Numbered from the stretch's first letter, positions 12,144-24,844 are shown. The stretch is 64,000 bases of DNA from Cinnamomum chago (GCA_038049695.1 CP142453.1:19906001-19970000), one strand, 5' to 3'. The notes: generated from the letters alone by a model not told the origin. Translations and numbers: made by a program.

Positions 12144-12587
12144 TTCCTTGAATACCCCTGCCACTTCCGACTCCATTCCATTCTGTCCAAACACTGCCAA
12201 CAGCGTATTCCATGTTACAATATCTGGGGCACACCCACTCGACCTTAGCTCCTCAAAAACATCCATCATCTCTGGAAATCTTCCCCTGTTCCCATGCATA
12301 TTGATCAGTGCCTTGTAAGTGCAGAGGTTTGGCTTGCAACCCACACTCTTCATCTCCTCAAAAACCATCACAGTAGATTCATCTTTCCCAGCCTTCTCGA
12401 ATCCGGACAATAGTGTTGTAGAAGTGAAAACATCAGGGCGAATACCCTTTTCGACCATTTGGGTCTTGAGTTCCACTGCTTCATGCAAGAGTCCAACTCT
12501 GGCATAAGCCGAAATCAACGAATTATAAGTCACAACAGTAGGAGCAAATACATCCCTTTCCATTTCCTACAAAACACCCATTGCTTC

Positions 12588-14562
12588 TGTAAGGTCTGCG
12601 ACCTTACCGGGTCAATTGGGCCCAATAGCAGGCCCGTTGACCCGTTTATTTTATTATTATTATAATTAATTGTATTGTTAGATATTTAAGTGAGTTTAGG
12701 CCTTGAGTAAGTTTCTTTTAGTGTTAGAATAGTGTCTGCGAAGTTTCGTTTGATTTCGAGTTCGTTTGATCCTAGCAGGGGGTAGTTTGCAAATTAGGGA
12801 AAATTGAGTGTTTTTCCGGAAAAATTCCTATCATTGTGATTTTGGGTTCGTTGGAAAGGTCTCGTCGTACTGATCATTTTTGTCTTCTCGCTCGTCGTGA
12901 TCCGACGATCAGAAACCTTTCAAATGGTTCATCTTTTCACCGAACCCACTTAAGGGCAATTCAGTCTTCTCCTCCCTCTCTTTTTCTTAAACAGGGATTA
13001 GCCCCAATCTCATTCTCACTTCTGCAACGAAGCTACAGCAGCCCTCCTTCTTCCTCTTCTCTTCTCTTCTCAAGCCCAGATCTCCCTCCGGAAGAGATTA
13101 CCTCCGCGATCCGGACCGCACATCTTCTTCCTTTCGATCTCCTATCTCCATTGATACTAGTTGGTAAGCCTTTTAATCAACTATCATCAACTGTAATCAA
13201 TCTCCTATCATCAACTTTTCCATTCGTTTTCTCTTTTGTTTGGAATAGGTTGGATCATGACGTTTTTCCTTTCTTTCTTCTTCTTGGTGTTCTAGATTAC
13301 TTTTGAGCGGGGTAGATTGTGGTTTTCGTAGTAGAAAGCTTCTCCTCAAGCTTTTCCAATTTCTAATCATCTTCTTGGTTGAGGCAAGTAGATATGCATT
13401 TTATATTTATCATGTGTGTATGTTTTCTCCATTGATTGTAATGATTTCCTTGTTAGATTTCCCTAAAACCAAGCCTGATTATGATAGTGATTTTGGATTA
13501 CATGTTAGGTTAGATTTGTGGTATGGATTTGATTAATTGTTAAATTTGTACCCCTTTTGATGTTTTTAATTTGATAGAATGGATGAGAATAATGATTGTA
13601 ATGATTGGGGAGCATGGAGGCTCGTTTTCTGTAAGAAAAAGAAGAGAAAAACTCATTTTCGGGTTCAGGCTACAGTGTCGATCGATCGGGCCTGCAAGCA
13701 GATCGATCAGACTGAAATTGGTCTCAGTTAACTGAGACGAATCTCAGACCGATCGATTGGATCTCTTGTCCAATCGATCGGATGGCAATTTCGTAATTTT
13801 TGACAACTTTGAAAAAGGACTTAGAACACTTGTAACTTTTAATCCGTCCGTCGTATTTCTACATATTGTATACCGTTGGAAAGCCCTTGAGATGTAGAAG
13901 CCAATGGTTCTAATTTCATCACGATCGGAGGTCGGAAAGTGATGTAAAAACTCAGATTATTGACTCAGCCTATATTTTATTAGAAATGTGACAGTAACTT
14001 AGGTTTGGGCCTTAGATGTTGGAAAATCGTCTATTAGTTGACCATTAATGGAGATTAAATCGTAGCACGTGGCTTGGTGTGCTTCGATTAGGTGTCTAGG
14101 TATTCGTGTATTAAACATGAGGTAACCGAATGCGTATGGAACTGAATTAATGGATGCTTAACATGATTGTACACCAAGGGATTTCCTTAGAAGCATCGTT
14201 GATCCAATTCCACACGTACTCCGTTAGAACATGTAGGATACATGGATGACACCACTTGCCTAGGTTTGGATCGTAATTCCTCCTTGACTTATTTAATCGT
14301 ATCCGTTGTTATAATTCCTTGTACACTCTCTCTTGGCATAAAACACTTAACTAATTATGAAACATTATCTCTTGTAGAATTAGGACTTGGACCTGACTTA
14401 GAGTGTACCTTAGAACCTCGTGTTATGTAATTGATAAACATGACTGGTTAGACTGACGGGATTATCATGTGATTGGTTTCGTCTTGTATTGATTTGAATG
14501 AGATAATCCCTACGAATATATCTTGTATATTGAGCTAGCCAGACTTGCTTGTCTTGGTCAGT
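12588..14562 (+). mobile_element. Left LTR (partial) of the Tekay-like element
   Basis: Begins TGTAAGGTCTGCGACC directly after the host codons and aligns base for base with the right LTR from 18941 onward. It contains a pyrimidine-rich block (12960-13130) and the palindromic-word cassette at 13676-13790. It is shorter than the right LTR. Confidence 0.85.
13676..13790. repeat. CGATCGATCGG palindrome cassette, left LTR
   Basis: Four copies or variants of a CGATCGATCGG-like palindromic word within about 110 bp, about 1.1 kb from the LTR start. The right LTR has three perfect copies at 19997-20079. An additional small palindrome, CTCAGTTAACTGAG, lies between the words. Confidence 0.75.
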
Positions 14563-14641
14563 TGAGGAAGGGGTAGCTTGGAAGACCTTCACTGATTAGT
14601 TCCAAAAGAAGTTAATCCCTGAGCACTACCGGGATCAGAAG

Positions 14642-15301
14642 ATGGAGGAGTTTGAGAGATTGGTTGAGGGTGATCTCTCAGTGCAAGACTATGAGATCTC
14701 TTTCACCCACCTATCTAGATTTGCAGGGAATCTGATTCAGCCCGAATCGGAGAGAGTTCGGAGGTTTATCAAAGGACTGCGGGCAGTTATTAAGATGCAA
14801 GTTCAGCGCAGCAAGCTGACTGATTATGATGAAGTGGTCAAGGAAGCATATTGGGCGGAGGAGTCCTTGAAGGACGTGATTGCAATAGAACAACAGAGGA
14901 TCTTGGCGTTGATACCTCAACCCAAGGCACAGGGTTCTTCGTCCCAGTATTACCAGCAGCCAACACCCAAGAGGCTACGGTACGAACCAGTGCTTCGACA
15001 GTTGCCACAACGGATCACTTGCACTTTTTGTGGGGGAAGTCATCATGTCCGCGATTGCAGGAAGCAGACCGGTGCATGTTTTCATTGTGGAGACCCAGGG
15101 CATAAGGTTCGCAATTGTCCAGGGAAGACAGGAGTGGCACCACCAGCATTCCCAACTTCGGCGCTTAGGCCTCCACATCCTGCGCAGCCGTTGAGACAGG
15201 TGCCACCTGCACAGGCTAGACCCCAGCAGCAGCAGATGATTGTCAGACCACCCCAGCCACCGCAGCAGCGTCCTCCAGTACCACAGCAGCGATTCCAGTA
15301 G
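14642..15301 (+). pseudogene. gag of the Tekay-like chromovirus
   Basis: Capsid-like region with the FERLVEGDLSVQDYEISF motif followed by two close zinc knuckles, CTFCGGSHHVRDC and CFHCGDPGHKVRNC, and a Pro/Gln-rich tail. The order is as in chromovirus gag. Part of a broken fossil element. Confidence 0.85.
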
Positions 15302-15379
15302 AGACCTCCGGCACCACCCAGATTCCAGGCTCGTGGTCCTAGGCCACAGCAGCAGTATCAGTAACAACGTCCCCAGCTG

Positions 15380-18300
15380 GCAGGGAGAGCTTATGCTCTG
15401 ACGCATGAGGAGGCAGAGGCGGCAGGCAATGTCATAGAAGGTACACTTTCAGTTTGTGGATTTGATGCTAAAGTTCTATTTGATCCTGGATCTACACACT
15501 CATTTGTTGCACCAGCATTTGCACTTCACTTGGGGGAGGATAAGGAGACACTACCATATGATTTAATAGTAGCCACCCCTGTGGGTAGATCAGTTCCTTG
15601 TAATGTCATATACCCTAGATGTAGTGTTTAGATTGGAGAAGTTCAGGTGACTGCCAGTTTGATCATCTTATCGATGTCGGAGTTTGATGTGATCCTTGGT
15701 ATGAATTGGTTAGCAGCGAACCGAGCGGTGTTAGATTGTTTTAACAAGACTGTGAGGTTGCAAGATGCGGACCGTAGTGTTGAGTTTGTTGGTGCTGAAA
15801 AGCCCATGTCGACTCAGTTAATTTCTGCATTGAAGGCAGAATGATTGATAAGGAGCGGTTGTGAAGGCTTCATCGCATTTATCGCAGAGGACAAGGAGTC
15901 CAAGACTGTGGACGAGATTCCAGTGGTGCGAGAATTCATGGATTTATTTCTGGATGAGATTCCTGGTTTGCCACCTGTTCGTGAGTTGGATTTCGCGATA
16001 GAATTGCAACCCGGTACATCACCTATTTCGAAGGCCCCGTATAGGATGGCTCCAGCAGAATTGAAGGAGTTGAAGACTTAGATAGAAGATTTGCTAGATA
16101 AAGGTTTCATCAGACCTAGTGTTTCACCGTGGAGGGCTCCAGTGATATTTGTGAAGAAGAAGGACGGGGCAATGAGGATGTGCATAGATTACAGACAGTT
16201 GAATCAAGTGACTGTTAAGAACAAGTACCCATTACCGAGAATTGATGAGTTGTTTGATCAGCTGCAGGGAGCTCAATTCTTTTCGAAGATAAACCTGCGT
16301 TCCGATTAACATCAGTTGCGAATCAGGAAGGAGGATGTTCCTAAGACTGCATTCCGGACGAGATATGGCCACTTTGAGTTTCTCGTGATGCCTTTTGGGT
16401 TGACTAATGCACCCGCAGTTTTTATGGCATTGATGAATAAGGTGTTTGCTCCTTTCCTGGATCAGTTTGTGGTTGTCTTCATAGATGATGTGTTGGTATA
16501 TTCGAAGTGTAAGGAGGAGATGAGCATCAGTTGAGGACACCATTGCAGCTTTTGAGGGATAACCAGTTGTATGCTAAGTTGAGCAAATGTGAATTTTGGT
16601 TGGAGAAATTTGCATTTTTGGGCCATATTATCTCAAAGGATGGACTAACAGTAGACCCTAAGAAGGTAGCAGCAGTTGTTAATTGGGGTAGTCCACGAAA
16701 TGTAGCGGAGATTCGCAGTTTTCTTGGACTTGCAGGCTATTATAGGAGATTTGTGAAAGGGTTTTCTACCATAGTGTCTCCACTCACTAAGTTGAGAAGG
16801 AAGGATGTTCCGTTTGTGTGGATAGAAGAATGTGAGAAGAGTTTTCAAGAGTTGAAGACCCGGTTGACTTCAGCAACCATACTTGTTTTACCATCAGGAA
16901 GTGGAGGATTTGTGGTTTATACAGATGCATCAGGGATTGGATTGGGTTGTGTTCTCATGCAGAATGACAAGGTGATAGCATATGGGTCCAGGCAGTTGAA
17001 GGATCATGAGAAGAAGTATGCCACACATGACTTGGAGTTGGCAGCAGTGGTGTTTGCATTGAAGTTATGGAGGCATAATTTGTATGGAGAAAGATTTGAG
17101 GTGCATACAGATCACAAAAGCCTGCAATCCTGTTTACACAAGGGGATCTGAATAACAGGCAGCGAAGATGGATGGAGTACATAAAGGATTATGATTTTCC
17201 GATCAAGTACCATCCTGAAAAGATGAATGTGGTAGCAGATGCTCTCAGTAGAAAGGCAGCCTTCAGTGGGTGTGTAATGCCAGAATAGAGATGGATGGAG
17301 CAGTTCAGGGATATGGATGTAGAGGTATGACCTGTTAACGAGAAAGTTCTAGTTGCTACTATGGGAGTTTGGGAGCCAGAAATAGTTAACAGGATCAAGG
17401 AAGCTTAGAAGGAGTTACAGAAAATCATTGACAACATTGATGGCAATCCAGAGTTCCTATTGATTGAAGGGATTCTGTATTGTAAGGATAGGTTGTGTGT
17501 GCCAAATGTTCATGACATCAAGTCAGAGTTGATGACAGATGCGCACCACACTAGATACTCAATTCACCCGGGAAGCACCAAGATGTATCAGAATTCGAAG
17601 AATCACTACTGGTGGGTGAAAATTAAGAAGGAGATTGCAGAGTTCGTTTCTAGGTGTATGACTTGTCAGCAGATTAAGGCAGAGCACAATAAGCCTCCTG
17701 GTTTGCTTCACCCGTTGGATATTCCTTAGTGGAAATGGGAGAACATCACTATGGATTTTGTGTCAGGGTTGTCGAACACCAGGAAGGGTAATGATGTTAT
17801 TTGGGTGATTGTGGATAGATTGACTAAGTCAGCACATTTCCTGCCATTCAAGACTGGTTAGTTCATGAACAAGATGACTACGCTGTACAGAGACAATATA
17901 GTCAAACTACATGGAGTGCCTTAGTCCATAATATCCAATCGAGACCCTAAGTTTGTCTCTCAGTTTTGGTCTACTTTTCAGTCATCTATGGGTACTCAGT
18001 TGACGTTCAGTACAGCTTACCACCCTCAGACAGATGGACAGTCAGAACATACCATTCAGACTTTGGAAGATCTCCTCCGAGCGTGTGTTTTGGATTTTAA
18101 GGAGAATTGTGATGAAAGCTTGCCTCTATGTGAGTTTTCCTACAATAACAGCTATCATTCAAGCATTGACATGACACCATTTGAGGCATTGTATGGACGG
18201 AGATGCATGACTCCAGCATGTTGGGAGGAAGTAGGAGTTCGTAGTTTTCATGGCCCCTCACAGATTGCTGATTCCAGTGAGAAAGTTCGGATTGTTCAAA

Positions 18301-18833
18301 TGAGAATGAAGGAGTCTCGTGATCGTTAGAAGAGCTATGCAGATAAGAGGCGGAGACCTTTAGAATTCCAGGTGGGGGATATGGTGTTTCTGAAGGTATC
18401 CCTGACAAGAGGTGTTGTTAGATTCGAACAAAAAGGAAAGCTTGCTAAGAGGTTTGTGGGACCGTTTGAGATCAAGAGCAGGATTGGAGATGTGGCCTAT
18501 CGTTTGGTGCTACCGCCTGAGCTAACCGGTGTGCACGACGTTTTTCATGTCTCAATACTTAGGAAGTATATTCCAGATCCTACTCATGTGTTGCAGCATG
18601 AGCCACTTCAATTACAAGCAGATGCAACCTATGTGGAGCGTCTGGCGCAGATCATCGACACTAAGGAGACAGTGTTGTGTACCAAGACCATCCAGTGGGT
18701 CAAGGTACAATGGGAGCATCACACTCCGGAGGAAGCCACATGGGAGCTCAAAGACCAGATGCAGAAGGCGTATCCTCATCTCTTTCCCGATGAGATATGT
18801 TTGGGCATTTGGGGGACCAAATGTTCTTTTTAG
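15380..18833 (+). pseudogene. pol of the Tekay-like chromovirus (protease, RT, RNase H, integrase, chromodomain-like)
   Basis: Domains in order: a retropepsin-like region with FDPGSTHSFV (near 15480) and a motif FDVILGMNWL (near 15683); reverse transcriptase with the catalytic motif [11 protein letters not shown] (near 16470); RNase H starting [11 protein letters not shown] (near 16915); the integrase zinc-finger region and core with STAYHPQTDGQSE (near 18010); and a C-terminal chromodomain-like stretch ending near 18790. The order RT-RNase H-integrase defines Ty3/gypsy. Broken, with several interruptions. Confidence 0.87.
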
Positions 18834-18843
18834 AAGTGAGAGA

Positions 18844-18871
18844 TGTAAAGTCCGCGACCTTACTGGGTCAA
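18844..18871 (+). mobile_element. Short extra LTR start
   Basis: TGTAAAGTCCGCGACC and the next bases match the first 28 bp of the LTR at 18941 and directly follow a purine tract resembling a polypurine tract (AGAAGTGAGAGA). This is where the right LTR would be expected to begin. After about 28 bp the sequence changes to host PPR sequence. Confidence 0.8.
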
Positions 18872-18940
18872 CGAATTATAAGTCACAACAGTAGGTTCAA
18901 ACCCATCCCTTGCCATTTCCTGTAAAACACCCATTGCTTC
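18869..18940 (-). pseudogene. 72-bp patch of PPR gene between two LTR starts
   Basis: The same 72 bases as 12516-12587, of identical length, ending at the same point before an LTR start, with seven differences by eye. On the minus strand the patch reads EAMGVLQEMARDGFEPTVVTYNS, an unbroken PPR segment, whereas the local gene reads VL*EMERDVFAPTVVTYNS. The switch from LTR to patch occurs at a shared CAA. It appears to derive from a second, better preserved copy of the gene carrying the same insertion. Confidence 0.85.
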
Positions 18941-21828
18941 TGTAAGGTCCGCGACCTTACCGGGTCAATTGGGCCCAATAACAGGCCCGTTGACCCGTTT
19001 ATTTTATTATTATTATAATTAATTGTATTGTTAAATATTTAAGTGGGTTTAGGCCTTGAGTGAGTTTCTTTTAGTGTTAGAATAGTGTCTGCGAAGTTTC
19101 GCTTGATTTCGAGTTCGTTTGATCCTAGCAGGGGGGTAGTTTGCAAATTAGGAAAAATTGAGTGTTTTTTCGAAAAAATTCCTATCACCGTGATTTTGGG
19201 TTCGTTGGAAAGGTCTCGTCGCACTGATCATTTTTGTCTTCTCGCTCGTCGCGATCCGACGATCAGAAACCTTCAAATGGTTCGTGCTTTCACCGGACCC
19301 ACTTAAGGGCAATTCGGTCTTCTCCTCCCTCTCTTTTTCTTAAACAGGGATTAGTTCCAATCTCATTCTCACTTCTGCAACGAAGCTACAGCAGCCCTCC
19401 TTCTTCCTCTTCTCTTCTAAAGCCCAGATCTCCCTCCAGAAGAGATTACCTCCGCGATCTGGACCGCACATCTTCTTCCTTTCTATCTCCTATCTCCATT
19501 GATACTAGTTGGTAAGCCTTTTCCCATCATCAACTTTTCTATTCGTTTTCTCTTTTGTTTGGAATAGGTTGGATCATGATCTTTTTCCTTTCTTTCTTCT
19601 TCTCGGTGTTCTAGATTACTTTTGAGCGGAGTAGATTGTGGTTTTCGTGGTAGAAAGCTTCTCCTCAAGCTTTTCCAATTTCTAATCATCTTCTTGGTTG
19701 AGGCAAGTAGATATGCATTTTATATTTATCATGTGTGTATGTTTTCTCCATTGATTGTAATGATTTCCTTGTTAGATTTCCCTAAAACCAAGCCTGATTA
19801 TGATAGTGATTTTGGATTACATGTTAGGTTAGATTTGTGGTATGAATTTGATTAATTGTTAAATTGGTACCCCTTTTGATGTTTTTAATTTGATAGAATG
19901 GATGAGAATGATGATTGTAATGATTGGGGAGCATGGAGGCTCGTTTTCTGTAAGAAAAAGAAGAGAAAAACTAATTTTTGGGTTCAGGCTACAGTGCCGA
20001 TCGATCGGACTGAAATTGGTCTCAGTTAACTGAGACGAATCTCAGACCGATCGATCGGATCTCTTGTCCGATCGATCGGATGGCAATTTCGTAATTTTTG
20101 ACAACTTTGAAAAAAGACTTAGAACACTTGTAACTTTTAATCCGTCCGTCGTATTTCTACATATTGTATACCGTTGGAAAGCCCTTGAGATGTAGAATCC
20201 AATGGTTCTAATTTCATCACGATCGGAGGTCAGAAAGTGATGTAAAAACTCAGATTATTGACTCAGCCTATATTTTATTAGAAATGTGACAGTAACTTAG
20301 GTTTGGGCCTTAGATGTTGGAAACCATGAACCTACTATTAGTTGACCATTAATGGGGATTAAATCGTAGCACCTGGCTAGGTGTGCTTCGATTAGGTGTC
20401 TAGGTATTCGTGTATTAAACATGGGGTAACCGAATGCGTATGGAACTGAATTAATGGATGCTTAACATGATTGTACACCAAGGGATTTCCTTAGAAGCAT
20501 GTAGGATACATGGATGACACCACTTGCCTAGGTTTGGATCGTAATTCCTCCTTGACTTATTTAATCGTATCCGTTGTTATAATTCATTGTACACTCTCTC
20601 TTGGCATAAAACACTTAACTAATTATGAAATATAATCCCTTGTAGAATTAGGACTTGGACCTGACTTAGAGTGTACCTTAGGACCTCGTGTTATGTAATT
20701 GATAAACATGACTGGTTAGATTGACGGGATTATCCTGTGATTGGTTTCGTCTTGTATTGACTTGAATGAGATAATTCCCACGAACATGTCTTGTATATTG
20801 AGCTAGCCAGACTTGCTTGTCTTGGTCTATTCTCGTGTAAACACCACTTTATTATTATTTGCATGTCATAGCCATCTACAGTTTGGGGTATTATTGATTG
20901 GCCGGTTACTCGGACATCGAGGTGGGCAGTCGGCTTTGGACGGCGTCCATGGCGTTGAATAGTTGGGAGCTGGCTGGGACCGTGCTACTATTCCCAGGAC
21001 CGGGAGCTAGGATCCCCCTGGAGCCGGACTTTTGTATCAGTAGTCCGGATAGGATTGTACTGGTACCCCGTGAGGTGGCTTGGACATCCACGGAGTCTCC
21101 CTCTTGTGTATTGCATTACATTGGTAGTGGTGATTGTTAGTATTGTTAGGATTCCTATTTATGACTCGGACGGTTATTTACTCATGCTTTATGCCTAGAT
21201 TCGATTCCTTGTATTTTCTTGATTATTATGCCTGTCATTACTCTTATAATTGATGCATGTCATGATTATTTATATCTTGCTTATCTATTGCTCAACATGT
21301 CGCTGACTCTGTTCCTTGGTGTACAGACTCCTCAGGTGAGTACTACTACGAGGAGCAAACGGGTGAGTAGATCCCAGAAGATCTCTAACCGGTTGAGGAG
21401 GAACGAGAGTGGCGTGCCAATGATGTAGAGTAGCGTCATTGATCCTGGCACGGGACAAATTCATTAGGACTTTATTAGATTCTTTTATTCTTTATTATCT
21501 ATCGTTAAACTTTCACACTATTGACTTCACTATTGTTTTAAATGGCTTTGATTAGTGGGATGACCATTGAATAAATTAATTTCCTTGTTTAAGTTTTATT
21601 TTATTCTTTGTTCAACTTTAATATATATTAAGATTCATTATTCCTTGTTGATATCCAAATATGCATAGAATTGTATGAGTCCCGCAAATTCTTATTTTAT
21701 TTGAGGCTTGAAATATTATATCTCCACAGCGGACTTACGATCCTTGGGCCTAAAGGACAAAATTTTTAATTAGTCCTAAATTTCACTCCTCGGATCCGGT
21801 TTATTCTCTAATCGGGTTCGGGGGACGC
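18941..21828 (+). mobile_element. Right LTR of the Tekay-like element
   Basis: About 2.9 kb starting TGTAAGGTCCGCGACC. It matches the left LTR to about 20825 and then continues through unique sequence to near 21828, where PPR codons resume (CTTACCGTACACATCC, minus-strand DVYGK). A canonical CA end and clear target-site duplication are not seen at this side, so the right border is uncertain by about 15 bp. Confidence 0.8.
19997..20079. repeat. CCGATCGATCGG palindrome cassette, right LTR
   Basis: Three perfect copies of the 12-bp palindrome CCGATCGATCGG at 19997-20008, 20047-20058 and 20068-20079. The words around them (CAGACCGATC and GTCCGATCGATCGGA) also occur in the unrelated LTR at 35372-35467. 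Confidence 0.9.
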
Positions 21829-22783
21829 TCCGAGACTTACCGTACACATCCAACAAAGCATTGTAAGTAACCTTATCCGGAGTGAAACCGACCAACTTCA
21901 TCTCTTCAAAGATCCTCGCAGCTTCTTCATACAAATTCCCACGTCGACAGCAGCTTATAAGAGTGTTGTAAGTATATGAATCAAGAAATATTCCATCACT
22001 CTTCATCGTTTCAACAATCGAATTTATCTTATTCCATGGCATACCCATCTTCCCATAAACATTGAGAATTACATTGTAAGTGATGAGGGTGGGTTTGCAA
22101 CCTTCTTCCACCATCTTTCTGAAAATAGACACAGCTTCCTGGTACCGCCCATTTCTCGAACAGGCGGTGATCAGAGAAGTATAAGCATAGACATCAATTG
22201 GGCAACCATCCTTTTGAAGTTCATAAAACAGCACAGCTATATCCGAAACTAACAATAATAGCAATTGTAGGGCCATTCAAGATCGACCCAGATGGTGAAT
22301 CTTCGCGATTACGCATCCATTGGAAGACTCTAAGAGCAGTTTCGCATTTCTTATGAAATCCTAATCCTTTAATTATGCCTAAAAGATCAGAAGACAGAGT
22401 TTGAACATCACCTTGTTGGGATAGAGAGAGGAGCAACTCATCAACGTCGGCTTGGGGATTGAGGAGGGCTTGCAGACATTGCTGTCCTTGAGGGGAGACA
22501 CCATTGGAAGACCAGGGTTTTCCACGGTTGTGGTCTTGGGATTTTCCGAGGCGGGATTTGCGGGAGGTGGGGGGTTCTTTGGGGGAAATGAGGGGTTTTG
22601 GTGGGTTGGGAGGAATTGGGGTTGTGATTTTTGGTGGTAGGTGGGTTTTGAATGAGAAGTTCTTGGAGGAGAGAGGCAAGAGGAGAGGGAGGAGGAGAAG
22701 GGTTTTGAGGTTGCTGGCCTTGGAAGAGGGGTTTTGGGGGAGGAGGGCCAGGTAACAGGAGAGGAAGAGCCAGTTTATCTGCC

Positions 22784-22785
<2 letters not shown>

Positions 22786-22823
<38 letters not shown>
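22786..22823. repeat. GA/CT microsatellite just upstream of the PPR start codon
   Basis: An uninterrupted AG run of about 36 bp abuts the PPR start codon (22785, minus strand), so it reads CT in the 5' untranslated region. CT runs in plant 5' leaders are common; here it may only be a relic of the dead gene. Confidence 0.9.
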
Positions 22824-22825
<2 letters not shown>

Positions 22826-23215
22826 GTCAAAGGGGAAAAGGTGGAAAACAAATGAGCTATATATTGTATTTTGTAGGGTTGGTTAGCCATAAACAACATC
22901 TAAATCAAGATCAGAAGCCAACAACTTGGAATGGAAGCATTGAATTAGCAATAATACATTTCAGATAAGTCTCCCAAGAGCTGAAAAACTACAGAGAAAT
23001 CCCCTCTATTTCTGCAATAAATTCACAAAAATAAAAAAAACACACTTCTTTATTACAGAACACAACAAACATGACGACCCACCGAGAGATCATAGGCAAT
23101 AATAAAAATATAACAAAGTTCAAAAAAAAAAAAAACCGATATACTTAACATAGAAAATCAGTATTGTCAACCAAGTGATATTCTATTTCTCCTCTCTCTC
23201 CTTTCCTTGTTTTGT
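22824..23215. other. Gap between the PPR and DUF677 genes
   Basis: Short intergenic stretch with A tracts, including an A run near 23122-23134. It would hold the promoter of the PPR gene and the 3' end of the DUF677 gene. No convincing TATA box or polyadenylation signal stands out, and no repeats with terminal structure were seen. Confidence 0.5.
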
Positions 23216-24844
23216 TCACACACGAATCTCAATGGTATTATCTCCTGCAGAGCTGTCATATTCGCTTATCTTCTGCAGTATTATCTTCCTTTCAATCTTC
23301 AGGCGATTCTGCAACTTACAAATAGTGTTATTACCACCATCGTCTTGCATAGACAAACCATTCCTGAGTTGATGGAAAATGCCATTCAAGTCCTTTCGTA
23401 AGGCTATCGACATCAGCATTAAGCCAATAACCTCCTCCTGCACCTTCAATGCCTCGATTTCTTTCTCACAAGAAGAATGACCCCATCCCCCGACAACCCC
23501 ACATGCGAGAAACGCGATCGTCACTGGCGGTGCTAGTAGTGCATGATCTGGCCCTCCCCCAAAAAATGGCATCAAGGTGGCCGGACCGAGGAAGGGGACC
23601 GCCATCAATGCCTTAGAAAAAACTTTCAGTTTCAAGTACATCCTCCTATTAGGGTTGATTTTGGCATTGTGGGTCAGCAGCCTCCTTTCAAGGGATTGGT
23701 ATTTCTCCATGAAATCCTCAAAAGGATTATTCAGTTGTTGGCCCTCTTCTTCGTCTCTGTTTACGCCGGTAGTTGATAGGAGTTCGTTTGATGAACTCAG
23801 TGACTCCAACAACTGTGAGGTGATGTTGAAGTAGTCTTGGATGGTGACGGAGAGGTTCTTGTTTCTCCATGTTTGTTTCTTGCATTCTATCACGATCTTT
23901 GTTACACCCCAACCCGAACTAATCTTGTTTAATGCTAATTAATTGTGTTTTAGTTAACTTAATCATACTTAGTGACTAATTAAGGTAGTTTATGTAAATT
24001 ATGATCTTCCCAAATTTCATCATACGCACATCATTTTGACATCATCGCGTGTGTCTCGTTGAGCCCGTCGATTTTCGTATTAAGCTTTCTTTCATTTGAC
24101 CAACCATTGAAGAAGTGGGCCACCATTTGACTCAAAATAAAAATACATAAAAATAGTGGGCTTTTGTGCAAATTTCCATCCTTATCACTTTACAACAACC
24201 CAAGTCTTTTTCACTTCATTCGTTTGCACAGTGACTGTGGAGTGAATGAGAGAAACCCTTTCCTCTCTTCTTCATTTCAATTTCCCTTCCTTTCTTCAAA
24301 TACTTTAGCATTTGTACAAGTGAAGGCAAGGGTGGAGGTCTCCTCCTTCATCTCCTTCCTCTTCTTCATCATCTTCATCTCTTGTCTCCAAGACTCCTTC
24401 TCCAATTCTGAATATTCGAATTCCTTGTTAAGGTATGACTCAAATCTATCCTTAGTAGTAGTTTTGAGTTAGAATGGAGTCAAGAGACTCTTGGGTAGCA
24501 TTTTATAGCATTCATTGTACTCCTTTGTTTGAATTGTGTCTAGGGTTTGAATCATTTGGGGATTTTAGGATTTTGAACACCAAGAGAGTATAAAAGTTTT
24601 GGAAAAGCTTAAATTGAGGCAAGTATAAGCTTTAATTATAATGCATGTTGTCTAATTCCTTGATTAATTATTAAATTCTATTTTGTTTTCCTTTCTACTA
24701 TGATTAGCCTCTTAGTTCAAAACTTGAGAATGATTATGATTTGCATTTTTGTGGGTTTGCTTATGAATGGGAAAGCTTGGATTGGAGGGAAATGATTCAA
24801 AAAAAAAAAATCAGAACTAAGGAAGAAGAGTGCAGAATCCTGCA

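Larger units (their letters stand above)
12588..21828 (+). mobile_element. Tekay/Del-type chromovirus (Ty3/gypsy) in the PPR gene
   Basis: A Ty3/gypsy element in sense opposite to the host gene. Parts: a partial left LTR (12588-14562), gag (about 14642-15301), protease-RT-RNase H-integrase with a chromodomain-like tail (about 15380-18833), an extra short LTR start (18844-18871), a 72-bp host patch (18869-18940) and a long right LTR (18941-21828, about 2.9 kb). The chromodomain-like end (VKVQWEHHTPEEATWE) and very long LTRs point to the Tekay/Del lineage. The LTRs differ by a few percent over the shared part, so the insertion is of moderate age. The element is broken, with many interruptions and an incomplete left end; no primer-binding site is visible. 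Confidence 0.88.
11262..22785 (-). pseudogene. PPR protein pseudogene (At5g02860 orthologue), split by a Tekay-like element
   Basis: The start MADKLALPLLLP and the order of P-type PPR motifs match Arabidopsis At5g02860, an organelle-type pentatricopeptide repeat protein of about 820 residues that would bind RNA. The 5' part is 21829-22785 and the 3' part 12587-11262; a 9.2-kb LTR element separates them. Readable segments include SPQGQQCLQALLNP, GCKPTLITYNVILNVYGKMG, TYNALLDVYGK, and after the insertion TYNSLISAYARVG, DIVTWNTLLAVFGQNGM and YNSLMYMFRCSANF. The gene is dead. The proline-rich N-terminus changes frame. About ten codons are lost after residues AIIVS. Two CAG codons have become TAG (VL*EM near 12567 and RR*MV near 11550). 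A frame change occurs near 11690. A MITE sits at 12049-12143. The last roughly 100 residues after LDMV are missing. The start at 22785 is chosen from the conserved MADKLALP. I saw no second copy in this window apart from the 72-bp patch at 18869-18940. Confidence 0.9.

Noticed and set aside
24164-24472. Protein-coding frame inside the solo LTR
   Set aside because: Lies in the pyrimidine-rich part of an LTR; composition explains the Ser/Phe-rich frame, and the related LTR copies do not keep it open.
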